In this document: positions 1-6,042 of the stretch, one piece after another
Position numbering within the stretch: the first letter of the stretch is position 1
Layout: each line of letters starts with the position of its first letter
Source: Bacteroidia bacterium
GTDB lineage: Bacteria > Bacteroidota > Bacteroidia > NS11-12g > UBA955
Length of the DNA: 8,910 nucleotides
Direction: 5' to 3'
Assembly (NCBI GenBank): GCA_023254645.1
Contig: JALRLA010000238.1
Span: forward strand, 1 to 8,910
The notes under the pieces: generated by a model
Seen by the model: only the letters and a program-made list of their open reading frames with translations
What the model was told of the DNA's origin: nothing
Database searches by the model: none
Made by a program: the position numbers and the translations under genes

Positions 1-707
1 CTACCTAAATAAACCACTTGATGCCCGCGAGAGCGAAGCATGTAATTGGCAAACAACAAGGGTAATTCATGGTTTTCATTGCTAGGCAAAAAGAGCAAGA
101 ACTTCTTCGCGCGAGCATTGGGCAGAACGGCCAACTGATCAATAGAAGCGTACAACCTTTGTTTGACCAAATTGGTGATAAAGTGCTCATGAGCGACATG
201 AATGCTGCCACTCAACCACAAGACCCCCACGTGTTTCAAGAACGGAAAAACAATGTTCATCATCGTGTCTTCCATTCCTGATTTCATGATGTGAAAGGTC
301 AGGATTTTGGTGAATTCGCGTTCCTCAAAGTTCATCATGGCTTGGGTCAAACCTTGAATTTGGCTTTGGTTGGAACTGGAGTTCTCTGACAAGAACAAGG
401 TGTGACGCTGAACCTCATCTCGACTCATTCCGGCAATGCGGCTGATCTTATAACCATGTTGGTTCAACAAAGCTATGTTCATCAAGTATTTGAGATCGTC
501 TTCTTCGTAGTACCGAATGTTGGTATCGGTTCGCTTTGGGACCAACAACTCGTATCGCTGTTCCCAGATGCGCAAGGTGTAAGCACGAATTCCGGTCAGA
601 CTTTCGATGTCCTTAATGAAATACTTGTCACGAAAATCTTTTTTCGACTTTCGTTTGTTTTCCATGGACGTCTTGGGCTGTGTATTTGCCGGGGTTTCTT
701 CAAACAT
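1..707 (-). CDS. MerR-family regulator with B12-binding domain (CarH/LitR-like), 3' partial
   Basis: Reading the minus strand from the ATG at 707 gives 235 residues without a stop; the gene runs off the window, so the C-terminal part of the Rossmann domain is missing. Residues about 29-95 are a MerR winged helix-turn-helix (YFIKDIESLTGIRAYTLRIW, then RYY and a KISRIAGMS segment). Residues about 115-190 fit the helical cobalamin-cap domain and contain W164, nine residues, then E174-H175, the W-x9-EH signature of CarH-type AdoB12 photoreceptors. E211-N-H213 near the start of the Rossmann fold matches the ExH part of the cobalamin-ligating motif, H213 being the likely lower cobalt ligand. The usual glycine three residues later is P216. 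In the family, AdoB12-bound tetramers repress in the dark and light breaks them apart; that this protein does so is inferred. M15 (ATG at 665) is an alternative start that would leave more room for a promoter. The next gene on the other strand is an SDR/photolyase pair. Confidence 0.9.
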   Translation of the reverse strand, partial: MFEETPANTQPKTSMENKRKSKKDFRDKYFIKDIESLTGIRAYTLRIWEQRYELLVPKRTDTNIRYYEEDDLKYLMNIALLNQHGYKISRIAGMSRDEVQRHTLFLSENSSSNQSQIQGLTQAMMNFEEREFTKILTFHIMKSGMEDTMMNIVFPFLKHVGVLWLSGSIHVAHEHFITNLVKQRLYASIDQLAVLPNARAKKFLLFLPSNENHELPLLFANYMLRSRGHQVVYLG

Positions 708-710
708 CTT

Positions 711-725
711 TGATAATGATTATCA
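711..725. promoter_or_regulatory. Perfect 7-1-7 palindrome matching the Fur-box consensus
   Basis: The bases TGATAAT-G-ATTATCA form an exact inverted repeat with 7-base arms and one central base. This is identical to the 7-1-7 Fur consensus TGATAATnATTATCA. On the minus strand the 19-base window ending at 712 agrees with the classical enterobacterial Fur box at 16 of 19 positions. The site lies between the divergent starts of the MerR-type regulator (707) and the SDR gene (716) and includes the SDR start codon, so a bound protein could block both genes. Part of the right arm encodes the first SDR residues (M-I-I-T), which limits how strongly the match argues for selection. It could instead be an operator for the adjacent regulator, or chance. 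Confidence 0.45.
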
Positions 726-1630
726 CAATTACAGGTTCTTCAGGTTTGATTGGCAAACGATTGCAACAGCGATTGTTGCAGAGAGGCCATTCCCTTAGAT
801 TTCTGTCATTTAGGAGAGTAAACAACCAAAGTGATAAAAAAGATTTTATTTGGAACCCAGAAAATCAAAAAATTGACATTAAGGCTCTTCAAGGAGCAGA
901 TGCTGTCATTCATTTGGCAGGATCTAGCATAGCCCAACGATGGACACATAAGGCCAAAAACCGAATTCATCGAAGCCGAAGCCTTGGCAGTCAATTACTT
1001 GCCGATTCCCTCAATCAGATCAATTCCAAGGCCAGGGTGGTTAGTGCATCGGGAATTGGGTACTATCCTGACCCCAGCCATGAGACAATCGATGAAAGCC
1101 ATTCTCCTGGCCAAGGTTTCTTGGCCCAGGTTTGCCAGGACTGGGAAGCTCCTTTCATTCCAAGCCTAAAGAGTGGTCATCCTATTTGCATTTTGCGAAC
1201 GGGTTTAGTTTTGAGCAACAGAGGAGGCCTATTGCCATTGGTTCAATCAACGGCACCTTGGGGATTTGTGCCCATCACAGGCTCTCCACTTAATACATGG
1301 AGTTGGATCCACATCGAAGATTTGGTATCCCTTTACATAGCCGCTGTCGAAGGCGAATTGGCTCCTGGCATTTATAATGCGGTAGCCCCCAAGCCCTGTT
1401 CACAAGGAACGTTCGCGCAAGAATTGCTCAACCTCAAAAGCAAAGCTCCTTGGAAATGGAAGCCCAACATACCTGTCTTTGCATTGAAGGCCCTGTTGGG
1501 AGAACAGAGCTGCCTAGCCTTGACCAACCAAACCGTTTCTGCCGATCGTCTACAAAAGGCCCTATTCTCATTTGAATTTCCTCAGATCAAAAAGGCCCTA
1601 CACCACTTACACACCCACCATGAGCTATAG
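716..1630 (+). CDS. TIGR01777-type SDR oxidoreductase/epimerase (YfcH-like)
   Basis: This 304-residue protein is an extended short-chain dehydrogenase/reductase resembling E. coli YfcH, of the usual family length. The N-terminus MIITITGSSGLIG carries the NAD(P)-binding GxxGxxG motif at residues 7-13. AVIHLAG lies at 63-69, SASGIGYY with the catalytic-region Ser/Tyr at 110-117, QDWE at 141-144, and the family-typical WSWIHIEDLV at 195-204 and GIYNAVAPKP at 218-227. The C-terminal segment around RLQKALFSFEFPQIKKAL is the small DUF1731-like domain. The substrate is unknown for the whole family. The start at 716 was chosen because the nucleotide-binding strand begins directly after it; an upstream GTG at 680 would add 12 residues unlike the family and overlap the divergent gene. 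The last 11 bases overlap the photolyase gene, so the two are very probably co-transcribed and translationally coupled. Confidence 0.9.
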   Translation: MIITITGSSGLIGKRLQQRLLQRGHSLRFLSFRRVNNQSDKKDFIWNPENQKIDIKALQGADAVIHLAGSSIAQRWTHKAKNRIHRSRSLGSQLLADSLNQINSKARVVSASGIGYYPDPSHETIDESHSPGQGFLAQVCQDWEAPFIPSLKSGHPICILRTGLVLSNRGGLLPLVQSTAPWGFVPITGSPLNTWSWIHIEDLVSLYIAAVEGELAPGIYNAVAPKPCSQGTFAQELLNLKSKAPWKWKPNIPVFALKALLGEQSCLALTNQTVSADRLQKALFSFEFPQIKKALHHLHTHHEL

Positions 1631-2915
1631 CATAGTTTGGTTGCGCAGAGACTTGCGCCTGAATGACCATCACGCCTTGTACCAAGCCCTGCAAGCAGGG
1701 AAACCTGTACAGCTGTTATTCATCTTTGACACTGAAATTCTCCATGAATTGCCAGAAAAAGATGCCAGGGTTGATTTTTTGTTTCAGCAGCTGCAAAAAC
1801 TGAATCTATCCATTCAACCCTTAGGTAGTTCGATTCGGATCGAGCACGGAAAGGTAGAAGACGTTTGGGAGCGTATTCATTCGGTCAATGCCCCATCGGC
1901 CATTTTCTGCAACCGCGATTACGAGCCTTATGCGAAAGAACGAGACCAGCGCATCAAATCATGGGCAGAATCAAAGGGTGTGACTTGGCACGATTTCGCT
2001 GACCAAGTCACCATGGAACCTCATGAGGTCTTGAAAGACAACGGCAGTCCGTACACGGTTTTTACGCCCTACAGTAGAAAATGGAAGGAGCGATTGGAGC
2101 AAAAAGGAGGCATACCTTACTTCCCCTCAGAACAGCATTTGCATGGATTGATTTCCTCCTCCTACCCCATGCCCAGCCTGGAATCATTGGGTTTTCAGCC
2201 CTCTGGAATGAACTTTCCCAGTCCTGAAGTTCCCAAAAGCCGTATCATGAACTACGACAAAACGAGAAACTTCCCTTCCATTGAGGGAACTTCAAGGCTC
2301 AGCGTTCATCTTCGATTCGGCACAGTGTCGCCTCGTGAGAAAATGGCCAAAGCCCTGCAGGTCAATGCCAAGTTTGCCACAGAGCTGATTTGGCGTGAGT
2401 TTTACATGTCCATTCTTGCCCATTTCCCAAGAGTGACCCAGCAGTCATTCAAACCCGAATACGACCGAATTGAGTGGCGAAACAACCCCGAAGAGTTTGA
2501 AGCTTGGAAGAAAGGCAAAACGGGATATCCGTTGGTCGATGCCGGCATGCGTGAATTGAACCGAAGTGGCCACATGCACAATCGAGTGCGCATGGTCGTG
2601 GCTTCATTTCTCACCAAACATTTGCTCATCGATTGGCGCTGGGGCGAGGCCTACTTTGCCGAAAAATTGCTAGACTTTGAATTGTCTTCCAACAACGGCG
2701 GATGGCAATGGGCTGCTGGCTCAGGAGTAGATGCCGCTCCTTATTTCCGGGTTTTCAACCCTCAACTGCAACTGGAAAAATTCGACAAACAGCTGGCCTA
2801 TGTGCGCCGCTGGGTTCCCGAATACGGCAGCCCCAGTTATCCCAAGCCCATTGTCGAGCACAGTTTTGCCCGCCAACGATGCTTGGAAACCTATGCCAAG
2901 GCCCTAAAGCCTTAA
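1620..2915 (+). CDS. phr: Deoxyribodipyrimidine photolyase, class I CPD type
   Basis: This 431-residue cytoplasmic flavoprotein should repair UV-induced cyclobutane pyrimidine dimers using light. The N-terminal alpha/beta antenna domain begins [18 protein letters not shown], and [10 protein letters not shown] marks its end region. The C-terminal FAD domain aligns with E. coli PhrB without large gaps. E255 and W258 (ELIWREFY) match the dimer-binding E274/W277; W286, W339 and W362 match the electron-transfer triad W306/W359/W382; M325 (RVRM) matches M345; N358 (NNGGWQW) matches the flavin-contacting N378. All catalytic positions are therefore intact, which argues for a true photolyase rather than a signalling cryptochrome. 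It is shorter than the E. coli enzyme (472). The antenna cofactor cannot be told from sequence alone. The ATG at 1620 lies inside the end of the SDR gene and directly precedes the conserved first beta strand. A MerR/B12 regulator is divergent upstream, suggesting light control (inference). Confidence 0.95.
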   Translation: MSYSIVWLRRDLRLNDHHALYQALQAGKPVQLLFIFDTEILHELPEKDARVDFLFQQLQKLNLSIQPLGSSIRIEHGKVEDVWERIHSVNAPSAIFCNRDYEPYAKERDQRIKSWAESKGVTWHDFADQVTMEPHEVLKDNGSPYTVFTPYSRKWKERLEQKGGIPYFPSEQHLHGLISSSYPMPSLESLGFQPSGMNFPSPEVPKSRIMNYDKTRNFPSIEGTSRLSVHLRFGTVSPREKMAKALQVNAKFATELIWREFYMSILAHFPRVTQQSFKPEYDRIEWRNNPEEFEAWKKGKTGYPLVDAGMRELNRSGHMHNRVRMVVASFLTKHLLIDWRWGEAYFAEKLLDFELSSNNGGWQWAAGSGVDAAPYFRVFNPQLQLEKFDKQLAYVRRWVPEYGSPSYPKPIVEHSFARQRCLETYAKALKP

Positions 2916-4025
2916 TCGTCTAGGCTCACACCTTTTTTGAATCCGGTCTTCAAGCCCAACAAATAGGCTTTGATGAAGGGCCACAAATCGCCATCCATCA
3001 CGTTCGTGATATTGGAGGTTTCCTGTGCGGTTCGGACGTCTTTTACCAGTTTGTAAGGATGGAATACGTAGTTGCGAATTTGAGAGCCCCACTCGATTTT
3101 CATCTTGGAGTCTTCAATCTCTTGACGAGCCGCATTGCGCTTTTGAATTTCCATCTCGTACAAACGAGAACGCAGCATTTGCATGGCCAATTCTCGGTTG
3201 GCCAGCTGGCTTCGTTCAATTTGACAAACCACGACTATACCCGTTGGAATGTGGGTCAACTGAACCTTGGTTTCTACTTTGTTCACGTTCTGACCACCGG
3301 CTCCACCGCTTCGCGATGTATGAAAATCGATATCAGCGGGTTTGAGATCAATCTCAATGCTGTCATCGACCATGGGGTACACATAAACACTGACAAACGA
3401 AGTATGACGGCGGGCATTGGAGTCAAAGGGTGATATACGCACCATGCGATGTACGCCATTTTCACCTTTCAGGTAACCAAAGGCAAAGGAACCATCGAAC
3501 TCAAGAGAGACACTCTTGATACCCGCAACTTCCCCATCGGTTCTGTCGAGTTCGCGAACCTTGAATCCGTTTTTCTCCCCGAACATCAAGTACATGCGCA
3601 TGAGCATTTCAGCCCAGTCGCAACTTTCGGTACCACCGGCTCCTGCGTTGATTTCCACCACACAACTCAAGGCATCTTCTTCGCCTTGGAGCATGTTTTT
3701 AAACTCCAAGTCTTCGGTGGCTTCGATCAAAGCCTGGAAGGTTTCTTCCACTTCGGCATCGCTCGCTTCACCAGCGTCCTTGAATTCCACCAATACGTCT
3801 AGGTCGCCCAACAAGTTTTCCAACCCGTCGTAGGCATCGGTCCATATTTTTTTGTCTTTGATTTTGCGCAGATGAGCTTCTGCTTTTTTGGGATCATTCC
3901 AAAAAATGGGATCCAGGGTTTGCTCTTCTTCGTCTGCTATCTCGGCTTTCTTGCGAGCGACGTCAAAGATACCTCCTCAAAGCCTCAACACGGCCTCTTA
4001 TATCTTTATGCTGTTCAGCGTTCAC
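2912..4025 (-). CDS. prfB: Peptide chain release factor 2, expressed by programmed +1 frameshift
   Basis: RF2 ends translation at UGA and UAA codons. The gene is in two frames. A 20-codon first part starts at GTG 4025 ([20 protein letters not shown]) and reaches an in-frame TGA at 3965-3963. Skipping T3965 continues with GAC at 3964 for 350 residues to the TAA at 2914-2912, giving 370 residues, close to the usual 365. Residues 198-200 are SPF, the RF2 stop-codon recognition tripeptide (RF1 would have PxT). Residues 243-245 are GGQ, the peptidyl-tRNA hydrolysis motif, within [25 protein letters not shown] context. No ATG lies upstream in frame before a TGA, so GTG is the only reasonable start; the encoded N-terminus matches RF2 homologues. 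Regulation is the known feedback: when RF2 is scarce the ribosome pauses at TGA and shifts. The gene follows the omega-amidase by 47 bp and meets the photolyase tail to tail. Confidence 0.96.
3962..3977 (-). promoter_or_regulatory. prfB programmed +1 frameshift signal
   Basis: Read on the minus strand the site is AGGAGG TAT CTT TGA C. It has an internal Shine-Dalgarno-like AGGAGG (3977-3972), the spacer codon TAT, the slippery CTT (3968-3966), the in-frame TGA (3965-3963) and the following C that weakens termination. This is the canonical RF2 recoding site (E. coli AGGGGG TAT CTT TGA C). The peptidyl-tRNA on CUU slips to UUU, so decoding resumes at GAC. Both flanking frames encode recognisable RF2 sequence, which rules out a simple pseudogene. 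Confidence 0.96.
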
Positions 4026-4030
4026 GGCTG

Positions 4031-4038
4031 CAAAGATA
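4031..4038 (-). promoter_or_regulatory. Putative prfB promoter -7 element
   Basis: TATCTTTG on the minus strand is an exact match to the Bacteroidota -7 element TAnnTTTG and sits in the only non-coding gap (4026-4072) between the omega-amidase and prfB. No convincing TTTG -33 element is seen 19 bases upstream; the closest bases read GTTTC near 4058-4054. The element ends only five bases before the GTG start, so transcription from it would give a leaderless or nearly leaderless mRNA. prfB could also be read from the upstream aminotransferase promoter. Confidence 0.4.
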
Positions 4039-4072
4039 GTTCTGCCTCATGAAGAAACAGTTGACGCATCCA

Positions 4073-4837
4073 TCAAATTCCTTCAAAGGAGTCTCGATCA
4101 TCCAGAAAAGGAAACTGTGCACGAAAGGCTTGCAACTCTTCTTTGATTAGTTTTACCCTGATGATTCCACTTTCACCCCTCAGCGAGGCCAGGTTTTCGC
4201 CAGCCATGTTGATGGCTTGAGAATCCCCTTGGTAGTCTATACCATTGCCATCGACACCTACTCGGTTTGAGGCCAAGACATAGCATTGGTTTTCAATGGC
4301 CCTTGCGGTTAAGAGGCTGTTCCAGGCCCATTGTCTTTTGGATGGCCAATTGGCCACAAAGAGCATCAAATCCACCCCGGCTGTTTGGCGAATCCAAGCG
4401 GGGAACCTCAGATCGTAACAGACAAATGGGGCAATGCTCCATCCCTTGAATTCAATTTGAATGACTTGATTGCCTGCCTGATAATGCTGGTCCTCCTTGG
4501 CATAGGCAAACAAATGTCGCTTGTCATACTGGGCCACAATTCTTCCCTGATGTGCGAATAGGAAACGATTGAAAAATTGACCATTCTCTTCAATGGCCAA
4601 CGATCCGCAAAGGGCGAAATTGTGACTGTGATTCAGCATCCAACTGAGAATATCGCTTTGCATGGTTACAGCCACCGATTGGGGATTCATGCTAAACCCA
4701 GTAGCAAACATTTCGGGCAGCACCACAAGATCACAATCTCCCACTGAATCCAACAAACGTTCAAATTGCTCGAGGTTGGCTTGAGGAGATTCCCAAACTA
4801 GGTCGGGCTGAATCAATGCGACTTTTAAATCTTGCAT
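4073..4837 (-). CDS. Omega-amidase, nitrilase superfamily (YafV/Nit2-like)
   Basis: This 254-residue cytoplasmic C-N hydrolase closely resembles E. coli YafV and mammalian NIT2, which hydrolyse alpha-ketoglutaramate to 2-oxoglutarate and ammonia. The nitrilase catalytic set is complete: E42 in VVLPEMF, K106 in YDKRHLF and the nucleophile C140 in FVCYDLRFP. A further conserved glutamate is E116. ANWP at 162-165, LLTARAIENQCYV from 175 and NRVGVDGNG at 191-199 are typical of the omega-amidase branch. The start at 4837 (MQDLKVALIQ) puts the conserved first strand at the N-terminus; an earlier ATG at 4885 would add 16 unrelated residues. The first 13 bases overlap the end of the aminotransferase gene, implying one transcript and coupled translation. 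The pairing with a glutamine/methionine transaminase supports the omega-amidase assignment over other nitrilase activities. Confidence 0.92.
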   Translation of the reverse strand: MQDLKVALIQPDLVWESPQANLEQFERLLDSVGDCDLVVLPEMFATGFSMNPQSVAVTMQSDILSWMLNHSHNFALCGSLAIEENGQFFNRFLFAHQGRIVAQYDKRHLFAYAKEDQHYQAGNQVIQIEFKGWSIAPFVCYDLRFPAWIRQTAGVDLMLFVANWPSKRQWAWNSLLTARAIENQCYVLASNRVGVDGNGIDYQGDSQAINMAGENLASLRGESGIIRVKLIKEELQAFRAQFPFLDDRDSFEGI

Positions 4838-5976
4838 AGGCGTTCGGCGGCTTCGAGCAAGGTACTTTCCTTTTTGGCAAAGCACAATCGCAGCAGTTTT
4901 GACTCAGTCGCTTTACTGAAAAAGGGAGACAAGGGAATGCTGGCCACACCGGCCGTATGCACCAGTTCTTCCGCAAACTCGCGGTCGAATTTGGACGAAA
5001 CCTCAGAGTAGTCAACCAATTGAAAATAGGAACCTTGGCAAGGCAAAACCTGAAAACGACTTTCTGCTAAGGCCGAGGCCAAGAAATCCCGCTTTTGCTG
5101 ATACATGGCGGCCACTTCTGCCTCGTGGTTGGGATGGCTTTGCATGAAGGCAGCGAGCCCCACTTGCTGGGGCATATTGGAGGAAAAGGCCATGAACTGA
5201 AATACCTCTCGAATGCGCTGAGTCAACACAGTTGGGGCTGAGATATACCCCATTTTCCATCCGGTTGCGTGGTAGGTTTTCCCAAAGGAACTGAGACGAA
5301 CAGAGCGCTCTTTCAATGCAGGCCTAGCCGCCGCCGACTGATGTTTCAACCCATCAAACACCATGTATTCGTAAACTTCATCGCTCAACAGAATCAAATC
5401 GCCTGCATCCACAATGGCTTCTATTTCCAACCAGTCGTTTTCGCTCAGCACCCAACCCGTTGGATTTTGCGGAGTATTGACCATCAGCATGCGGGTATGG
5501 CGATTGACCAATTGGCGCACCTCGTTCCAGGGAATCTCTCCGGTTTGCGGATTCATGGCCACGCTTTTCACTGTTCCTCCAGCCATGATAACGGCAGGGG
5601 CATAGCAGTCATAGGCGGGTTCAATGATGATCACTTCATCTCCAGGTTGCACCAAGGCTTGCACGGCGCAGTAAATACCTGCCGTCGCGCCGGGAACCAC
5701 GGTGATTTCCGTTTCGGGATCTAGGCTGTAGCCCAATTCCTGTTGGCAACGCTGAGCCACCGTTTGCTTCAAAGTCAAATAGCCGGGCATTGGAGCATAT
5801 TGGTTGTAACCCGATTGCAGGGCATGGTTCACTGCATCCAACAAGGCCTGAGGAGGATCGAACTCAGGAAAGCCCTGAGACAAATTGATCGCCCCAAATT
5901 GTTGAGCCATTCGAGACATGGTGCTGAATATCGACTCACCGAAGCCTGCCAACTTGCTATTCGCCAAAGAGGTCAT
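4825..5976 (-). CDS. PLP-dependent aminotransferase, methionine/glutamine transaminase type (YbdL/KAT-like)
   Basis: This 383-residue class I fold-type I aminotransferase strongly resembles E. coli methionine aminotransferase YbdL and the kynurenine aminotransferase/glutamine transaminase K group. INLSQGFPEFD (30-40) and NQYAPMPG (58-65) are hallmark substrate and cofactor segments. GATAGIY (96-102) supplies phosphate contacts, NPTG is at 171-174, D199 in SDEVYEY contacts the pyridine nitrogen, K233 in SSFGKTYHATGWKMGY is the Schiff-base lysine, and R363 in LLRLCFAKKE binds the substrate carboxylate. The probable reaction is transfer of an amino group from glutamine or another amino acid to 4-methylthio-2-oxobutanoate, regenerating methionine. 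Kynurenine or aromatic activity cannot be excluded. It is first of a minus-strand run with the overlapping omega-amidase and prfB. A weak TATTTTCG (5989-5982) just upstream is one base off the Bacteroidota -7 element. Confidence 0.92.
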   Translation of the reverse strand: MTSLANSKLAGFGESIFSTMSRMAQQFGAINLSQGFPEFDPPQALLDAVNHALQSGYNQYAPMPGYLTLKQTVAQRCQQELGYSLDPETEITVVPGATAGIYCAVQALVQPGDEVIIIEPAYDCYAPAVIMAGGTVKSVAMNPQTGEIPWNEVRQLVNRHTRMLMVNTPQNPTGWVLSENDWLEIEAIVDAGDLILLSDEVYEYMVFDGLKHQSAAARPALKERSVRLSSFGKTYHATGWKMGYISAPTVLTQRIREVFQFMAFSSNMPQQVGLAAFMQSHPNHEAEVAAMYQQKRDFLASALAESRFQVLPCQGSYFQLVDYSEVSSKFDREFAEELVHTAGVASIPLSPFFSKATESKLLRLCFAKKESTLLEAAERLCKI

Positions 5977-6017
5977 GGGAACGAAAATAAGCCCTTATGA
6001 TTGTTCCTGTGAAATCC

Positions 6018-6025
6018 TATATTTG
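6018..6025 (+). promoter_or_regulatory. Putative promoter -7 element of the sugar transporter operon
   Basis: TATATTTG exactly matches the Bacteroidota -7 element TAnnTTTG. It lies in the 66-bp divergent gap between the aminotransferase start (5976) and the transporter start (6043), which would leave a leader of roughly a dozen bases. The expected -33 TTTG is not clear (TTATG at 5995-5999 is at about the right distance). The leader shows no Shine-Dalgarno sequence, as is usual in this phylum. Confidence 0.55.
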
Positions 6026-6042
6026 AGGATTATCGATATTGT

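Noticed and set aside
402..713. Plus-strand open frames over the regulator gene
   Set aside because: They are antisense to a clear MerR/B12 protein and show no recognisable domain.
680..715. Longer SDR start at the GTG at 680
   Set aside because: The 12 added residues do not resemble the family, whose nucleotide-binding strand starts right after the ATG at 716, and they would lie inside the divergent regulator gene.
1687..1700. Inverted repeat CCCTGC-AA-GCAGGG
   Set aside because: It lies inside the photolyase coding region encoding an ordinary helix; the two-base spacer is too short for an RNA hairpin and no gene boundary is near.
2912..3823. prfB as a shorter protein starting at the TTG at 3823, or as a frameshifted pseudogene
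   Set aside because: RF2-like sequence continues upstream in the same frame to 3964 and then in the neighbouring frame to GTG 4025, joined by the canonical recoding site; this is programmed frameshifting, not a defect.
3025..3833. Plus-strand open frames over prfB
   Set aside because: They are antisense shadows of RF2 with no family resemblance.
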